Shown here one piece after another: positions 51,501 to 63,009 of a DNA stretch of 64,000 bases; the first letter of the stretch is position 1; the number at the start of each line of letters is the position of its first letter. Made by a program: the position numbers and the translations under genes. The notes beneath the pieces are model-generated. The model saw nothing but the letters and a program-made list of their open reading frames with translations. It did no database searches and was not told where the DNA came from. Source of the DNA: Tyto alba. Its lineage: Eukaryota > Chordata > Aves > Strigiformes > Tytonidae. Location: NCBI RefSeq assembly GCF_018691265.1, contig NW_024881328.1:42541015-42605014 (forward strand). Reading direction: 5' to 3'.

Positions 51501-52709
51501 GTGGCCGGCTCCCTCCTGTCCTTCGTTGCCCCCGGCCACTGCTTTCCCTGGCCACTTGCCCTTTCACGGGCAGGAGATGCTGGTGGTGTCCCCCAGCGCT
51601 TGTTCTTCCGAGCCACCCACGAGGCAGCTGGGCAGAGCCGCGGACAGAGCTGAGACGGCCCTTTCAGACGTCGAAGCAGCTCTGCCTTTTCCTGCTCCAA
51701 CTGCTCATTAGCAGCTTCCGCCTTTCGGCAATTTCTAACTGTGCTTTCAGTGATGTGCTGCCAAGATTTTAACAAGGGGCTCCCACAAACTTACCTCCTC
51801 CTCCGGCTGCGACGAGCCCCACTGCCCCACAGAGGCCGATGATCAGGCTGTGGAGGAGTGCAGGACTGGGGGAAATGTTCCTTGGGGGGGGGAGCTCCTT
51901 CCTGTTTAAAGCTTTTTTTTTTTTAATTTTTTTTTTTTTTAGCATTTCTGGTGAGGGAGGGACACAGCACCTTGGAGCAGAAATTCCTGACTGCCCAGAG
52001 GTTGCTGCAGGGAGGCAGGACGTAACACACAAACTCTGAGTGTCCCAGCAGCAAAATGCTTCCTTGCAGACCTCTGGCTTCTCCTCCCTACGGTGAGGCC
52101 AGCTGCAGGCGGCTGATTTTATCTGGGCTAGAGCAGTCAGCCACAAGCCAAAGAAGTGCCTCTCTCTAGGTGTTTCGGGGCCCCGAAGGGCAAGTTTTCC
52201 TACGGGAAGTTGTAGAGCCCACGAGTTGCTGGGTGGAACGGGGGCCACCTCGGCTTCCTCACATCGATGGGCACGGGTGAGCTATGCCGCTTCGTGTCGG
52301 GCAGAGTTGGTTTCCCAGAGCAGCTCTGAGCTTGCAGGTACCTCGCAGGTCCGGGATGGGGCTGCACCAGCCCCTCGGCTTCTCCCTGGTGAGAGTCTCT
52401 CTGTGCTTCTCAAGAAGAAAGGAGCTGAAGCCCCAAGGAAAGCCCAACAGCTTGGTTAGCAGGCGCTAAGGGAAAATAGAGCTCAGAGCACGCGGGAGAG
52501 TTAAGCTTGTTTTTGAGGGTAACAGCCTCCTCTGGTGCTGGAGACATCTCTTTTACTCTGACAGTTTGGCCTGGCAGAGGTACACCTGAAGCTGAAAGAA
52601 GGGGAAAGCTCATTTTCCACCTTTAAATATGAAATGGGTGCAAGAAGGAAGCTGCGCGATAGACGCCAAAATAGTAAAGTATGTGGCAATGAAAAGCAGT
52701 CAACTAACT

Positions 52710-52770
52710 GCTGATTAATATGTTAATAGATAAAACCATAAGTTATAGATTAATAAAGCAGTTTTAATAC
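52710..52770. promoter_or_regulatory. Candidate HOX/PBX-type site cluster
   Basis: TGATTAAT at 52712-52719 is a classical PBX-HOX composite site. It is followed within 40 bp by TTAATAGAT and by GATTAATAA. Motif evidence only. Confidence 0.35.
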
Positions 52771-53079
52771 AGGCCATTGTGGTAAACACAGCAGTGTCAG
52801 CTGCACTGGAACCATGCAAGCAAATGGTATCTCTTGCGCTTCTAAAATGTCAGTTGTCTACATTTTTTTTTTTTTTAATTAAAAGACAAAAATATGGTGA
52901 AAAGGAAAGAAAAAGTAAAGTGACAAATACATTGCAGCGTTGTTAAACTGGACTCGAGCATCTTACAGGTCTGGCAGGTTTTCCTGGACAGTATGCCCTG
53001 ACATCCACTCCATAGATAATGTCTATTTAGATTGGTGGCCATGGTCACCAATGAGCCTTCCTGCAGCAGAGTGAGGGGG

Positions 53080-53110
<31 letters not shown>

Positions 53111-54132
53111 GATTATTCATTCGTTTCAATCAATATTGGCTGCTTGATGACATTAGACTTATTTTGAAAAGCAAATGAATCAGTCCATTTCTCTCTGCTA
53201 AGATAGTTATCTGTGAGAGGAGCACTCACAGGCGCCCTGGATTTATTTCAGCTGTGAGGAAGGAGATGGTTTTGGCAGCCAATTTGGTCCCCAGCATCAC
53301 AGGTGTGCTCCGTCCTGTTCCACTGGCCAGGACAAGGCACGGGCAGGAGGGACCAGGGTCACAGGCTCTCCCGTTTGTTTCTCTTTTTTTTTGGCATTGT
53401 CTCTTTAGGATCTTTCATCGCCACAATTTTTCCTCAACACTGAGGTGCAAGCAAGCCAACGACCTTCCTCAACGGTGCACAGGATGGGCTGGGGAGACAG
53501 AAACAGTCTCGGAGGGAGGAGAAAAGGCTTAAATTTCCATTTTCTTATGTCACATCCCCATCAAACGGCTGGTTATGCTCCCGATAACAAACCCGGGAGC
53601 TGCCGGACGCAGGGAGGAGATATTCCCTCAGACCAGCCACGAGCAGATAAATCGTCCAAGGTCTGAAAAGTCCAGGGAAAATTAGATTAGAGGCTTTCCT
53701 CTAGATGGAGAGGGGTACGTTTGGTGATAGCAGGGGGGGACCCTGAGGCTCAGGAATGAACGACTGCGAGGGATATGTTTTTAAATGGTTTCCCAGCTGT
53801 AAGATGTACATAATTGTGGTTTTCCTTCATCTGGGAGACTTCAAGAGCGGATGGTTGATAAGGGTTCATACCAGCAAAGGCAGAAAAACACAAGCCAGGG
53901 TATCTGGTTTCAGTCTGTCCGTACCCGCAGCATTAGATCTGATTTTGGCCCTCTCTCCCCCCTCTGCATGTACACAATTATCTGAATTCCTTTCTCCGCT
54001 GCTTCCTCCCTTCTAAAGCCTCACAGGCTGGCCCTGCTGCCTTTTCTGTTGCTTGAGGGATGGCCATGCATTTGGGCTCTCTCCTTTCCTGGCCCATGGA
54101 GGGGCCTGTGACACGGCCACAGGGACCAGCAC

Positions 54133-54146
54133 TCCCTAGAGGGCAG
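54133..54146 (+). promoter_or_regulatory. CTCF-like site
   Basis: TCCCTAGAGGGCAG matches the CTCF core in about 12 of 14 positions and has the same orientation as the site at 37745-37758. Binding is inferred only from the motif. Confidence 0.35.
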
Positions 54147-54258
54147 AAAACATCCACGAGGATGGGAATTTATTCCCCCTCCCCATCATTTTGACCTTCC
54201 GTTGTGGGAAATGCCCTGAAAACCCAAGGAATTCTGCTATTTTAAAGTGCCGTTCCTT

Positions 54259-54275
54259 TGTGCCTCAGTTTCCCC
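54259..54275 (+). repeat. Possible MIR SINE tail fragment
   Basis: TGTGCCTCAGTTTCCCC is the hallmark 3' box of MIR elements. The flanks are too diverged to extend the match, so this may be a fragment or chance. Confidence 0.35.
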
Positions 54276-56211
54276 TTCATGCTTCACCTTTGCTACTCAC
54301 CCCTGTCCGTGTTCCTGAGGGTGTCCCCCAGCCCCTTGCTGGGCATCCCCAGGGAATATTGCACAGTATGTACGAGCTGGCTGCCCAGGCAGATGTGTGG
54401 GCAGCAGGGTAGATGTGCTCAAGGACACGACCGAAGCCTGGGTGTCCCACCTCACACCGCTGCTGCCTTCTTTCTCCTCACCCAGGCTCCCTGTTGCGGC
54501 GTGGTCAAGTTTCACTTTCCAAAATGCTGGTGTGTGGAATTGGCTTTCCGAAATCCGTCTGTCCATCCTTCTCAGGGGTTGCCGCACGCTGGCTTTTTCC
54601 GCAAGGGAGGGTACCTCCTCGCTAAGGTCCTGCTGCTGCTAAGCAATATGGTATTTTTCCGAAAAAGTCTCATTTTTTTCTGCGCCATCCAAATCACAAA
54701 AATGTTTTCCATTTCTAATATACGTTACTGTCCGTTTTGGCTCTGGGGACAGCTGACTACTCCATAAGATAATTTGAGAAAATCCTTTGGTAGAGATCCA
54801 GCCAACGCCTGCAGCGAGTGTAGCTTTATGTATGCTATATGCAGAACAGAATATCCCTTCTTCCTTTGCCTTTGCTATAAAAATATTTAAGCATATATTA
54901 AACCATACATGAACACGAACAAAACACGTGCAGATAGAGTCCTCCCATCCTTAAACGGAACAGAGACCATAATCACACCTAAAGATTCGACGAACCGAGC
55001 TGAAATTCTCTATGTGTTTAATTTTGAGTTACAGCCTTTTGATACAAGTTACATGTAGAAATTTCATCACGGGAATTGCAGAATTGAAAAGCCTTTGAAA
55101 ATTCCTCTGGTGTCACTCTGACATCCGGTTTTTGGCTGACGGAGCAAAAGCTTCTCTGCAAACTCTAGAAAGGGGAGCCTGTGGCTACGGGGAGATTGCT
55201 GGTTTGGGGTGAAGCAAGCAGAGGGAGGGCAGCACCCAGTGAAGAGGATCCTTTGGAGGGGGGCTTGGGGGGTCTGCAAGCACGGCAGGAGAGAGGGAAA
55301 GCTGCCTGCACAACCTGCACTTGGACATGCCTTAACTTCAGCTTTCTACGTGACCCCGGGTGCTTCCTCAGGGCAGGAGGAAGGCAAGAGGCATCGCACC
55401 GTGCCAGGGTGCCGTGCTGGTTTGCTAAAGTTCAGCCAGGCGTTCTGCTGGGAACACGTTTCACCTGGCCTGGGTAGCAAATACCTGGTTTGGCCGTGAA
55501 TGTCCCAACTTGCTGGTCGTCACCCCCCTCATCTCCAACCTAGCACATCCCCGCTGCTTCACGGTGGCGGCGAGTTTAACGGCGCCGTGATAAAAGCCAA
55601 GCCAAAATAACTCCCCGTGCTTCCTGCCTTAGGTCGGCTTCCTACGGCTCACAGAAACACTCAGCCTGTGCGTAGTTGGAAGGCGATTTGGGGAGGCCCA
55701 GAACTAGGTCAAAACAAACTTCATTTCCTCCAGGTCCAGGTGGGACGCCGCCTTGGAAGCCGGGCGATTTGCATGCTGCCTTTCAGCTTTCCACCCACTG
55801 CCGTCCCAGCCTCCAACACACAGTCACAGGGAAGCCTTCAGCGTTTTTGGAGCGCGGCTGTTTTCCACTCTCCCCGTGCTCCGAAACAGCTGGACCGTTT
55901 TTGCCCAGGCTCCAGAAAACAAAAACAATGACAAGAAAGAGGAATCACCGCTGGGCATGGAAAATTTTCTGCTCAAGCCACATAAATTTCGGGAGGTTTC
56001 GAGCAGATAAAAAACCATGGGATGCTGGAAGGCGAAGCGTAGAAACCTGACCGTGGATATTACAATTGATACTTGCCATATGCTTTTTTAAAGCAGTCAG
56101 TCCCAAGACATCTGGGAGCGATGGTCCCTGTTCACCAAGCTCAGGAAGGAGGAAGGTTAAGGGGTGGATTGGGCGCACTTGCCAGTGAGCACCACATGTG
56201 GGGACCCTCCC

Positions 56212-56229
56212 ATGATGATGATGATGATG
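56212..56229 (+). repeat. ATG trinucleotide microsatellite
   Basis: Six uninterrupted ATG units. Confidence 0.9.
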
Positions 56230-56562
56230 GCAACCTTTGCCAGATTAGGTGATTTCTGTGTCCCCCGACAAGATCCTGCTGGGTATCTCAGACCTCTGCA
56301 CTTCAAGCTGCCGCATCAGTCTCAGTAGCAGTCCCCTTGGCTGGCAAATCTGGGGTTGAGTTGGGTCTCAGAGGCGGAGCGAAATGAGCAGGGGATGCTG
56401 GCAGGAGCCCAGGCCGCCTGCCCAGGTTGCATCCAGCCCACTGTCCCGGTAGCCAGGTGAGACAGAGCTCTCATGGCCAGAAATAATCCAAATTCAGACT
56501 TTCTGGCCTGAGAGTCAAGATGCGGAGGTTCGCCTTCCCCTCCGGCTTGCCATTTCCTAACC

Positions 56563-56770
56563 TATAAAAGAACGAGCCGATTTCTGGAGCCGCTTGCTTT
56601 GGCATTTCAAAAATTCACGCCAGCCCCTGCTGACCTTTTCTCTCCGAAGGCTCGGGGGCCGACACGTGCACCCCCAAGTCACGTTTTGCATTGTTCGCTG
56701 TTGTTTTTCCCCGTCCCCGTGCCTACGGGGCACGGCGCATGCAGCGCTGGTGCGGCGGGCGGGCGTACCG
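56563..56770 (+). promoter_or_regulatory. TATA box followed by a CpG-rich patch
   Basis: TATAAAAG at 56563-56570 is a full TATA consensus. GC-rich, CpG-containing sequence follows from about 56640 to 56770. It could be an intronic promoter. No coding frame or splice structure downstream is convincing, so the call is tentative. Confidence 0.25.
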
Positions 56771-58790
56771 GGGGTATGACATAATGCAATAACCCAACTA
56801 GCCGCATTTATTTATTTTGAAAAAATATTAAGGGCAGCTGCTACTTAGCGCCGACTGAAACGTTTTATTGAATTTCTAAAGCAAGAAGCGTCCTCTTTTG
56901 TGTTGCAACACAGCATTGCTTGAACCCGGTGGTTGGACTATTCCAGAATAACTCATCTATGTCACATTTTCCTCCTCTTGATAAATATGTAGAAGCTTTC
57001 CAGCCCTGAAGATACACACTTGGGTAACAACCAGAGAGGTCACAGCCTGACATGCTTCTTCAGGCGTTATCTCCAAGCAGATGCAACTCAACAGGGCACT
57101 TCTTCTTCCCCATCCAACCTGTAATATGCCCGTAACATCTTGCCAGCCCCTAGCACAATAAAGCCTTAATTAACAGCATGGGCAAGGATCAGTGATAGCC
57201 TGAGAAGGGTTTTTCTTCTTGTATGTTTCTCTATATTGATCCTTTCTGGTTATTCTCATTTTGGAAGGATGAGTTTCGAGATGGTGGCAATGGGGGCCTC
57301 CAGCTGAGTTTTTTTGGTGCTTTCTTGTGGGCTGGTTTAACATTTACTTGCTCAGTGTGTGTTTGTTTCCCAGGGAGGAAGATGGCAGAGCTCTTTTGTC
57401 ACCTGTGCTCAGCCATGCTGCTTGCTCTGCTTGCATCCTACCTCCTCACCCCAGGCAGCCCCATCACTGGCCAGCCTGCCTTGCAGCGGCGCTGCCCCCC
57501 GCTCCAAACCTCCACAGCCTGCAAAAAATTCAGCCCTTGAAGTTAACATCCCATTAAAATGAACGTTGCTGGGGATGCTTAAGAAGCAGGTGCGGTCTGG
57601 GGAGGGAGACTTCAAAGGAGGCAAAGCACGGTGGCAGGGACAGTGCTGAAAGTAGCAGAGCTGCTGGAACAAAGCGGGCTGGTGGGGAAGGTGGCCAAGG
57701 ACCCACCGAGCAGCCACACGTGGGTTTGGTGAGGAGCGTGCCCACTGCTGCCACTTATATTTGTTATTGCCATTCAAACTCCTTTCAGCAAGGATGCTTG
57801 GTCAGAAACCATATCCACGCCGGAGGTGCCTGAAGGTGCAGTGTGCCCTGCACTGCACCGGCCCACTGAGCAGGTCTGGGGGCTCGGCTTTGACCCGCGC
57901 TGTTTTTTACTTCCCCAAGCTGAAGGGGAAGTGGGGGAGGAAACAGTCTATAAACTTCTCGGTGACTGCTGAAATCAGGACCAGCTGGCGCGGGGCGAGC
58001 AGCTGGTGTGTGCTGCACCGCGCCGCCGCTCGCACCCCTCATCCCCCGGCTCGCTGCCTGACCCCGTCCCCAGCCCCGCATGCAAGGCAAGAAGGTGGGC
58101 CAGGACCTTCCTGGTAGGGATTTTGGCTGGCCAAAGCCCATGTGGAAAGAGAGAGAGGCTGGGCCCCAGGGGCAGGACCTTTTTTTTTTTTTTTTTTTAC
58201 ATTCCCAACTTTAGAAGAATTTGAAAAGGCATCCTTTCAAAAGAAAGAAAAACAACAATAAAACCAACAAATTCAAACAGTTTCGCTGCAGTTCCTATTT
58301 CATTTTCAGTCTCGGTCATGTTATGGACATGATTTCAATCCCTTTGGAACCAAAACCACCCTAATCCTATATAAACGGAAACCTGGGGGACCTGTTGCAA
58401 AACTTCCTGCAACCAGGGCTGTGCTCTTGCTGCCATCTTACATCAAGCCAGCGGCTCTTGGCTCTTGTGGTTTCCATGCACTGCTCTTGGGCTGAGAAAT
58501 GCTCCTAAAGCAAGGAAAAAATAGATCAGCAAGCCCTTCATTCACTGTACAGAGGAAACTGCATTGGCTCTGCAATCTAGTAGTGCATAACAACTGTATT
58601 CTGTGTTACAAGCCACAGGGTAAGAGAAATGCTTGGAAACTATGTTCAGCAGCAAGCTTCACCATGTACCATCTCTCAGTCCAGTTACTACAATCATGCA
58701 CTGTTATAATGCAGTATTATGCCCTTCAGCTATACCTTGGAGAATCACAAGGTGCCTTACGGGAACCAGCTGATTAAATCCCAGATGTGC

Positions 58791-58821
58791 TGTAAGAGAG
58801 GAAGGGATGTAAGAGAGGAAG
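58791..58821 (+). repeat. 17-bp tandem duplication
   Basis: TGTAAGAGAGGAAGGGA at 58791-58807 is followed directly by TGTAAGAGAGGAAG. It sits against the MIR remnant. Confidence 0.85.
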
Positions 58822-58834
58822 AGGAGTTTCCCAA

Positions 58835-58945
58835 CCAGGGAAACTGAGGCACACACAGAGAGAGCAATTACATAACAAACCTGTGCGTGAGCTGGGATTA
58901 AAACTGAACTCTGCAAGGCCCTGCTGTGCTGCCACACCAGCTTAG
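58835..58945 (-). repeat. MIR SINE remnant
   Basis: On the minus strand the sequence follows the MIR order. A GTGGCAGCACAGC segment comes first, then AATCCCAGCTC, then a TTATGTAATTG stretch in place of the 'gttacttaac' part, then GTGTGCCTCAGTTTCCC. On the plus strand this reads GGAAACTGAGGC at 58839-58850 and GAGCTGGGATT near 58890-58900. It is diverged but collinear over about 110 bp. The upstream tRNA-derived head is not clear. Confidence 0.7.
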
Positions 58946-60983
58946 TGCCAGGAGGAAACTCTGTCCCCTCCCCGTGAAATCCGCCATGGGCTTTGCTGCT
59001 TTCTTTGAAGAATAAATCCCCTAGCAGCTCCATACCTCACCATTCAGCTGCCACGGGAAACCCTCAGCCCTTCCCGCAGGAGCGCACGAGGAAACCTCCG
59101 TGGGTGCGGCTGCGGGAGCGGAGCTGGGAAGTGCCACGGGAGCAGCCACCAGCTGAGTGTCTTGGCAGGCTTTGACAAACACTTGGCTGAGCCCCTCTGG
59201 GATTAAAGGGTCATAAACATGAGGCACGACCTTGGGAGGGTCCATTAAAGCACAAAATCATTATGGAAAATCTCTCTATTATTTGAAAGGGGATGGAGCC
59301 AGAAGGACCCTGCTGACTCATTTTATAGCTCCTGAAGGCAAGAGGGGCCATGCTTCCCCTTTTGGTGTACGAGTTGGGGGGATGAGACCCGGCCCTTCTG
59401 GAGGCCCAGGCACCAGGCACTGGGTTTACTGGGACACTTCAAGGTGGGCTCGCCAGAAACAAGGGGCAGGAGGAGGCAGCCACCATGAAGGGTCTGGTGG
59501 CAGTGGTGTGGCAGCACTGGGTAGGAGCGGAGGGAAGACCAGCTCGCAGGTGTTTTGGGTTATTATCCCTCTTCCTCAGCCAGGAGCTGATCCTCCTTCC
59601 CCCTGCAAGACTCAAACCACAGCGGGCAAGGGCCAGGTTTCTGACATGAGGATCACAAGCCAGGCTCAGAGTATAATTTGTCCAATATGCATAACACTCT
59701 TCTAAGCAAACTGAGAAGACACTGCACTCCCCTCACCTTATTAAGCTCCCCGTAGGATGCTATCAGGTTTTTAGCACAGCAATCCTCTATTTGACTGTCC
59801 TGGAGGGGGTAACTGAGGACGAACAGTTTGGGTGCAGACATCACACATCTCATCACTTCTTTACCAGCAGCGGACGTGTTTCCGCACATCCCACCACCAA
59901 AGTGTGTTCCTGCATGCAACAAGCAGATGCCCACCTCTTTCTGTTACCGTTTATGTGATTTCGAAATTGCTACTCAGCACCAGATTCTCAAAAGCAGTCA
60001 GCATCCAGCATCCCAAAAGTCCAAAGAAGAAAGAGAGGGAGTAGGTCACAAAGTGCGTGTGTGTTTCTCATCTCATGCGCTTCTTTCCTTCTCTCATGCT
60101 GATAGATTGGGTCTGCGAATGAGGGGGTTTTAGTCTTTGATGTGGATCTTATATAGAATATGTGGTAAGAACAACTAGCAAAATGTTACATGATGTGAAC
60201 TGAAACACGAGTACCTGTCAAGATGGGGAGAATAACCCCTTCATAGCCAGGTATAGCAGCTTCCTTTGGGTGACCTCTGTATCTGGTCGTAATATTGCTC
60301 CATCAGCTGAAATAAGTTGCTTTAATGTGCAGTGGACAATCATGGAAAACAGCAGTGGAAATAGCCTGCCAGATCATCTGGTCCTGCCGTGGCTGATAAC
60401 CAGGCATTAGCCAAGAGATGGCTGAGCAGCAGCAACATCTGCCCACCATGACCCTGGTCCTGGTGCCCTGTGTGGGATGGGAAAGGATGGGTTAAGCCTG
60501 GGAGCACAGGCGAGCCATGCCAGAGCCCTGGGGCACAGGGTAGATCGAGCTCATTCACCTAGAAGAAACTGGGAAGCCAAAAGACCCTGTTAGCACTGAG
60601 CTGCTGTGAAATTCCCATTTTTTCCAGTTGGCTGGAGCCAAAAGAGCTGCTGGAAACCAGAAAGGACCAGCAGAAACAAGATCCCGTACTGGAGCAGCAG
60701 CCAGACCAAGGTGTCTCACCAGGGGTTAAAGACGTCGTTTTAGAGCACGTGACCAGCTTTGCCCTAAAAGCAGCTTTGTGCCGACCTCTCCAGTCTTGGG
60801 TGGGATTGAAGAAAATCAGTGGAAATAGATCAGCTCGGCACTGCTTTCTACCTGGTCTCATTTTGTTTTACATGGCAGCCAAGTTCAGAGAAGAGCAGGG
60901 CTCAGTGGCGCTCGTGTAGCTGGCAGCAAATATCCTCCACCCTTTCTTCTGCTTGCTGCAAAAAATAATTAAAAAAAAAAAAA

Positions 60984-61009
60984 ACAAACCAAACCAAACC
61001 AAACCAAAA
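60984..61009 (+). repeat. AAACC pentanucleotide microsatellite
   Basis: About five CAAAC-type units follow an A-rich stretch that begins at 60961. Confidence 0.85.
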
Positions 61010-61149
61010 CATCAGAAAATCTCTCCATGGCATCTTCCTCCTCTCTGTATTTTATTTTCCTTTCCAGTGTCCCTCCCCGGCTAGGGCTGTGGCAATGCCA
61101 GCATTAGGAAAGGGCCAGCCTGTCATCTGTCAGACGTGCACATACACAA

Positions 61150-62229
61150 ACCACCGCCGCTCGCACACACCAAGCAGTTAAGCTTTCCTAAGTGGTCCTG
61201 GGCAGCCTGTCAAGTCCCGAGCTCGTCTGCAGAATGTGGTTGTAATTAGATAATTAATAACTTTGAGAAGGAAAGGAAAGGAAATAAGCTAAATGGAAGT
61301 TTTCCTTAGTGGGAGGAAATAATTATATCTGCTTTTTGATATATGAGCTGAGGTGGCTTTCTGAAGGCAGAAACGGCATCTCGCCTGCGAAGCCATCCCT
61401 CCCCCAAGTTCGATGGGATCTCCCAAGGGCGCTGCTGGGTCAAAAATTTGTCCCACCAGCCCACAAAGGAGCAGCGGCAGGTTGCTGCAGGCCAGAGCAA
61501 ACCCCACAGGTAACAGGGCTCCCTGCTGCATCGCCGCATCTTGTCACACCCCGATAAAGGGGGCAGAGGAGGGGCGATAGGCAGGGTTGGGTCGCCAGGA
61601 CCCGCGTGGAAAACAGGGGGTCAGCCCAGCGTCCCTTGGGGCTGGAGGTGCTGCTGTCAGCAGATGGAATTCTTGATGGCTGCATTGCTCCTACCTGCAG
61701 CAGATTTACCGTTTGGCAGCAGAACGCAAAAAAAAAGGCTGTGACATTAGCAGAGTCTGAACTTGGGCAACGCAGCCAGAAGCCAAAGCAGTTGTTAAGT
61801 TTAGGTCGATTTTCTTGTTGTTGTTTTTGGATGTTCTTAGATATTGCATAAACCTGTTACCCTGGGATGGAAGGAAAGCGTGTTCCTTTCCAGCAGGGTT
61901 TGCCTGATTTTGCAGGAGGAGCTGGGAGTCGGGGTGGGTGGGGTTTCCAAAGCCCATCGGAGCATCCGCTCTCCCCACTCCACTCGCTTCGGGGGCGGCG
62001 GGGGCTGCTCCTGGCGCGTTGGATCTCACCTGGCTGTCGGATCAACCCCGTGCCTCCACTCTGCTGGGGCCAGGGGCAGGTTTCAACACAGGGCTACGGC
62101 TGTTCATGACCCACAACCTCGATTTCCAGAGGAAAAGGACTTACCGGACAACATAGCTCAGAAAGATGTCCTGTATTCAGTGTATTTATTTTCCTTTTTT
62201 TTCTTTTTTTTTTTTTTCCTTCTCTCCAG
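61150..62229. promoter_or_regulatory. Last kilobase of the TWIST2 intron with a homeodomain-type cluster
   Basis: TAATTAGATAATTAATAA (61243-61260) packs three homeodomain-type cores into 18 bp. GGAAA repeats at 61268-61283 and AATAATTAT at 61317-61325 follow. The remainder up to the acceptor includes a GC-rich segment (61930-62060) and the long pyrimidine tract of the splice site. The frame at 61844-62245 runs through the splice site and is not credible as coding. Confidence 0.35.
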
Positions 62230-62908
62230 ACTGTCCAGTGTCTGAGACTGAAGTGGAATTGGGATGTATCCAAGTTTGTAGCTTCTGAAACCTTAACAAC
62301 CTCAAGTAAACTGGTCCAGAAGACCCCTCTTGACCTCCCTCGCTCTGAACTCTTGTGGAGCACTTAGACTGAGCAGAAAACAGCACCGAAGCTAACGGTC
62401 TGAAACTTTGCAACATCTCTCCCCAAGCGACTGACCAAAGAGAAAAGAGAAGCAACATTCCTGGTTGTTCATTGTTGTTGGGTTTTGTGTGTGTCTGTCT
62501 GTGCATTTGGTTTAATTTCTATTTTTTTTTTTTTTCTGAAAAATCTTAATTCAGGAATACATTTATGAGAAATCTTTGGGATCGGATTTTACTTCCCCTT
62601 AGCTGTATTCTTTTTTGGGGTATTTTTGTCTATTTTTTAAAATTCAAAATCTGATTTCTTGTACAGTAATATCAAAACTGGACCAAGGCTCTCAGAAAAA
62701 AAAGAAAAAGAAGAAAAAAGCCCACTGTGTCCCCAGCTCCCTGCATGATTTGTTTCAAGTACAGCCTGGATTACAGACTGCCCTCCACACTCTACCGCCT
62801 GTTCCTTATTGCTCCATGATTTGCTACCGCTCACCCTCCCCCTTTCCCTTCCCCCCCCCCTTTTTTTTTTTTCATTTTCTGTTCCAGTGTATATGTTGCT
62901 TATTTGTT

Positions 62909-62917
62909 TTATTTATT
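62909..62917 (+). promoter_or_regulatory. TWIST2: AU-rich element nonamer in the TWIST2 3' UTR
   Basis: TTATTTATT matches the UUAUUUA(U/A)(U/A) nonamer recognised by ARE-binding decay factors such as tristetraprolin. It lies about 60 nt upstream of the polyadenylation signals, in an accessible T-rich context. Function is inferred from the motif and its position. Confidence 0.5.
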
Positions 62918-62976
62918 GAGATATTTTTAACGAGCTAAGAGACTGCAATGTCGCTGTGTATACTGCTTCTCTTGCC

Positions 62977-62988
62977 AATAAAAATAAA
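62977..62988 (+). terminator. TWIST2: Tandem polyadenylation signals of TWIST2
   Basis: Two canonical AATAAA hexamers stand back to back. They are the only such pair near the end of the predicted last exon, and a G/T-bearing segment follows at about 63005-63015. They most likely direct 3' end formation of the TWIST2 mRNA. Confidence 0.75.
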
Positions 62989-63009
62989 GATGTCATGCAG
63001 CTACCGGGG

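Larger units (their letters stand above)
48550..57000. other. TWIST2 intron, no gene seen
   Basis: Unique sequence with a T/G-rich simple tract (49857-49915), T-runs near 51907-51940, and A27 (53080-53106). A homeodomain-type cluster lies at 52710-52770, a CTCF-like site at 54133-54146, a MIR-like tail at 54259-54275, and an ATG repeat at 56212-56229. A TATAAAAG box (56563-56570) stands upstream of a CpG-rich patch at 56640-56770. None of the open frames shows a domain. Confidence 0.5.
57000..61150. other. Distal TWIST2 intron, no gene seen
   Basis: Contains a moderately CpG-rich stretch at 57960-58080, T19 (58180-58198), a TATATAAA box (58368-58375), a short tandem duplication (58791-58821), a MIR remnant (58835-58945) and an AAACC repeat (60984-61009). 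Open frames overlap on both strands and have no recognisable domains. Confidence 0.5.
25787..62229 (+). other. TWIST2: TWIST2 intron (about 36.4 kb)
   Basis: The donor is most likely GTAGGT at 25787, 37 bp after the stop codon; an alternative GTACCG begins at 25791. The acceptor is a long pyrimidine tract (about 62190-62227) ending in CTCTCCAG, with AG at 62228-62229. The intron lies entirely in the 3' UTR, as is usual for TWIST genes. A stop codon 38 nt upstream of the junction is within the distance normally tolerated by nonsense-mediated decay. No reading frame inside it has protein-like composition or a recognisable domain. Its contents are described in separate entries. Boundaries are inferred from splice consensus and the known gene structure. 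Confidence 0.8.
62230..63000 (+). other. TWIST2: TWIST2 last exon, 3' UTR only
   Basis: The exon begins right after the strong acceptor at 62228-62229 and carries no coding sequence. It is T-rich, with a GT-rich patch (about 62460-62500), a TTATTTATT AU-rich nonamer at 62909-62917, and a C10-T12 tract at 62851-62872. Two abutting AATAAA hexamers at 62977-62982 and 62983-62988 put the cleavage site at about 63000-63010. The exact end is uncertain. The assignment rests on splice and polyadenylation signals and on the known two-exon TWIST2 layout, not on transcript data. Confidence 0.75.

Noticed and set aside
56915..56945. Minus-strand GGGTTCAAGC as a tRNA B box
   Set aside because: No A box, acceptor stem or cloverleaf can be drawn around it.
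61844..62245. 133-codon frame running into the last exon
   Set aside because: It crosses the predicted splice acceptor and ends in a polyphenylalanine run from the pyrimidine tract.
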